DNA from: Leptolyngbya sp. NIES-2104
Lineage (GTDB): Bacteria > Cyanobacteriota > Cyanobacteriia > Leptolyngbyales > Leptolyngbyaceae
Length of the DNA stretch: 64,000 nt
Direction of reading: 5' to 3'
NCBI RefSeq assembly: GCF_001485215.1
Contig: NZ_BBWW01000001.1
Span: forward strand, 4,402,001-4,466,000
The notes under the pieces are model-generated. The model searched no databases. It saw only the letters and a list, made by a program, of their open reading frames with translations, and had not been told where the DNA came from. A program made the translations under genes and the position numbers. Below are positions 63,268 through 64,000 of the stretch, piece after piece. The first letter of the stretch is position 1, and each line of letters starts with the position of its first letter.

Positions 63268-64000
63268 ATGGAAAGAAACTTAGAACTCATTGATTTAAAA
63301 AAGGCTTACAGTGCGACTGTTGTTCCTGTAAAGAACATGAATTTGCAGGTGAAACAAGGTGAGTTTTTAACCTTGCTGGGTCCGTCAGGGTGTGGAAAGT
63401 CTACGATTTTGCGGTTGATTGCAGGATTGGAACAGCCAACTAGCGGACGAGTGATGATTAACGGTCGGGATGTGAGTCGGTTAAATCCGGGCGATCGTAA
63501 TATTGCAATGGTGTTTCAGAGCTACGCACTGTATCCACACATGACCGTGTACGACAACATTGCATCCGGGTTGAAGCTCCGTAAGACTCCACACGCTGAA
63601 ATCAAAGACCGAATTCGTGAAGTTGCTGATTTCCTAGGCTTGCATGAACTGATGGATCGTAAACCAGGTCAGCTCTCCGGTGGTCAACGTCAACGGGTTG
63701 CAGTTGCAAGAACTCTAGTGCGTCGTCCGGATTTGTTTTTGTTGGATGAGCCGCTCAGTAACTTAGATGCACTGTTGCGGGAACACGTTCGAGCAGAGTT
63801 GAAACAGTTATTTGGTTCGCAAAACGCGCCGATCGTCTATGTGACTCATGATCAAACGGAAGCAATGACACTTTCGACGAAGGTCGCGGTGTTGAACAAT
63901 GGTTATCTGCAACAGTTCGATCGACCCGATGTAATCTACAGTCATCCGGCAAATCAATTTGTGGCGGGCTTTATTGGCAGTCCGCAAATGAATTTTCTGC
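63268..64000 (+). CDS. Sugar ABC transporter ATP-binding protein, MalK/UgpC type (3' end outside window)
   Basis: The frame from the ATG at 63268 stays open to the window edge (244 codons visible). Walker A GPSGCGKST, Q-loop MVFQSYALYPHMTVYDN, signature LSGGQRQRVAVARTLVRRPD, Walker B LFLLDEPLSNLDA and the switch His in VYVTHDQTEAMTLS are all present. The missing C-terminal part would be the OB-fold regulatory domain of CUT1 ATPases. It completes the four-part importer, and a shared or dedicated role cannot be told. Confidence 0.93.
   Translation, partial: MERNLELIDLKKAYSATVVPVKNMNLQVKQGEFLTLLGPSGCGKSTILRLIAGLEQPTSGRVMINGRDVSRLNPGDRNIAMVFQSYALYPHMTVYDNIASGLKLRKTPHAEIKDRIREVADFLGLHELMDRKPGQLSGGQRQRVAVARTLVRRPDLFLLDEPLSNLDALLREHVRAELKQLFGSQNAPIVYVTHDQTEAMTLSTKVAVLNNGYLQQFDRPDVIYSHPANQFVAGFIGSPQMNFL

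Overview
The window comes from a cyanobacterium, probably a filamentous member of the Leptolyngbya group. Evidence: allophycocyanin genes apcA-apcB-apcC, a complete kaiA-kaiB-kaiC clock cluster, the photosystem I factor BtpA, a DesA-type acyl-lipid desaturase, a ChlH/BchH-family chelatase subunit, several Uma2-family genes, and very frequent GCGATCGC (HIP1) octamers. The genus is an inference; the phylum is secure.

Layout. 0-5.2 kb: end of an amino-acid ABC transporter, a Phd/VapC toxin-antitoxin pair whose toxin has an in-frame stop, a membrane GTPase, an OmpR-type response regulator behind a Pho-box-like repeat, and a small membrane protein. 5.2-6.9 kb: rpsB-tsf, with a pseudoknot-like leader in front of rpsB. 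6.9-17.2 kb: on the minus strand kaiA-kaiB-kaiC followed by a two-partner-secretion haemagglutinin; divergent from kaiA is a large CBS-histidine kinase with three degenerate receiver domains and a coupled small gene. 17.2-27 kb: a DUF6887/DUF6888 pair, creatininase-family hydrolase, btpA, Uma2, an Ala/Lys-rich secreted protein, desA, coaE, a glycosyltransferase and a TerB-like/AAA+ ATPase. 27-31.3 kb: a cobalamin riboswitch and cobG-cobH-cobI-cbiG/cobJ. 31.3-38.6 kb: Uma2, SGNH hydrolase, a J-like/HEVGH membrane protein next to an HTH-GrpE-like protein, Uma2, dps, GNAT, a dihaem cytochrome c and mazEF. 38.8-49.4 kb: a 1032-residue SecA with an internal duplication, a cytosine/purine permease, a small protein plus a 1667-residue DUF4132-like protein, and VanZ. 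49.6-55.3 kb: a CHASE3-GAF histidine kinase, apcABC, brnTA and small unknown genes. 55.4-64 kb: a ChlH/CobN-like subunit, a 47-residue Cys-rich protein, Uma2, and a sugar ABC transporter whose ATPase runs off the end.

The clearest joint functions are the circadian oscillator with a possible signalling partner, the phycobilisome core, the riboswitch-controlled corrin-ring pathway (with a chelatase subunit 24 kb away that could be CobN), and carbohydrate import. The most unusual observations are the SecA duplication, the rpsB leader pseudoknot, the CBS-kinase with three pseudo-receivers opposite kaiA, a three-copy MITE-like repeat made of nested hairpins (one copy between kaiA and the kinase), the J-like/HEVGH plus HTH-GrpE pair, and the giant DUF4132-like protein with its small upstream partner. 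All family assignments are from reading the sequence; no searches were run.
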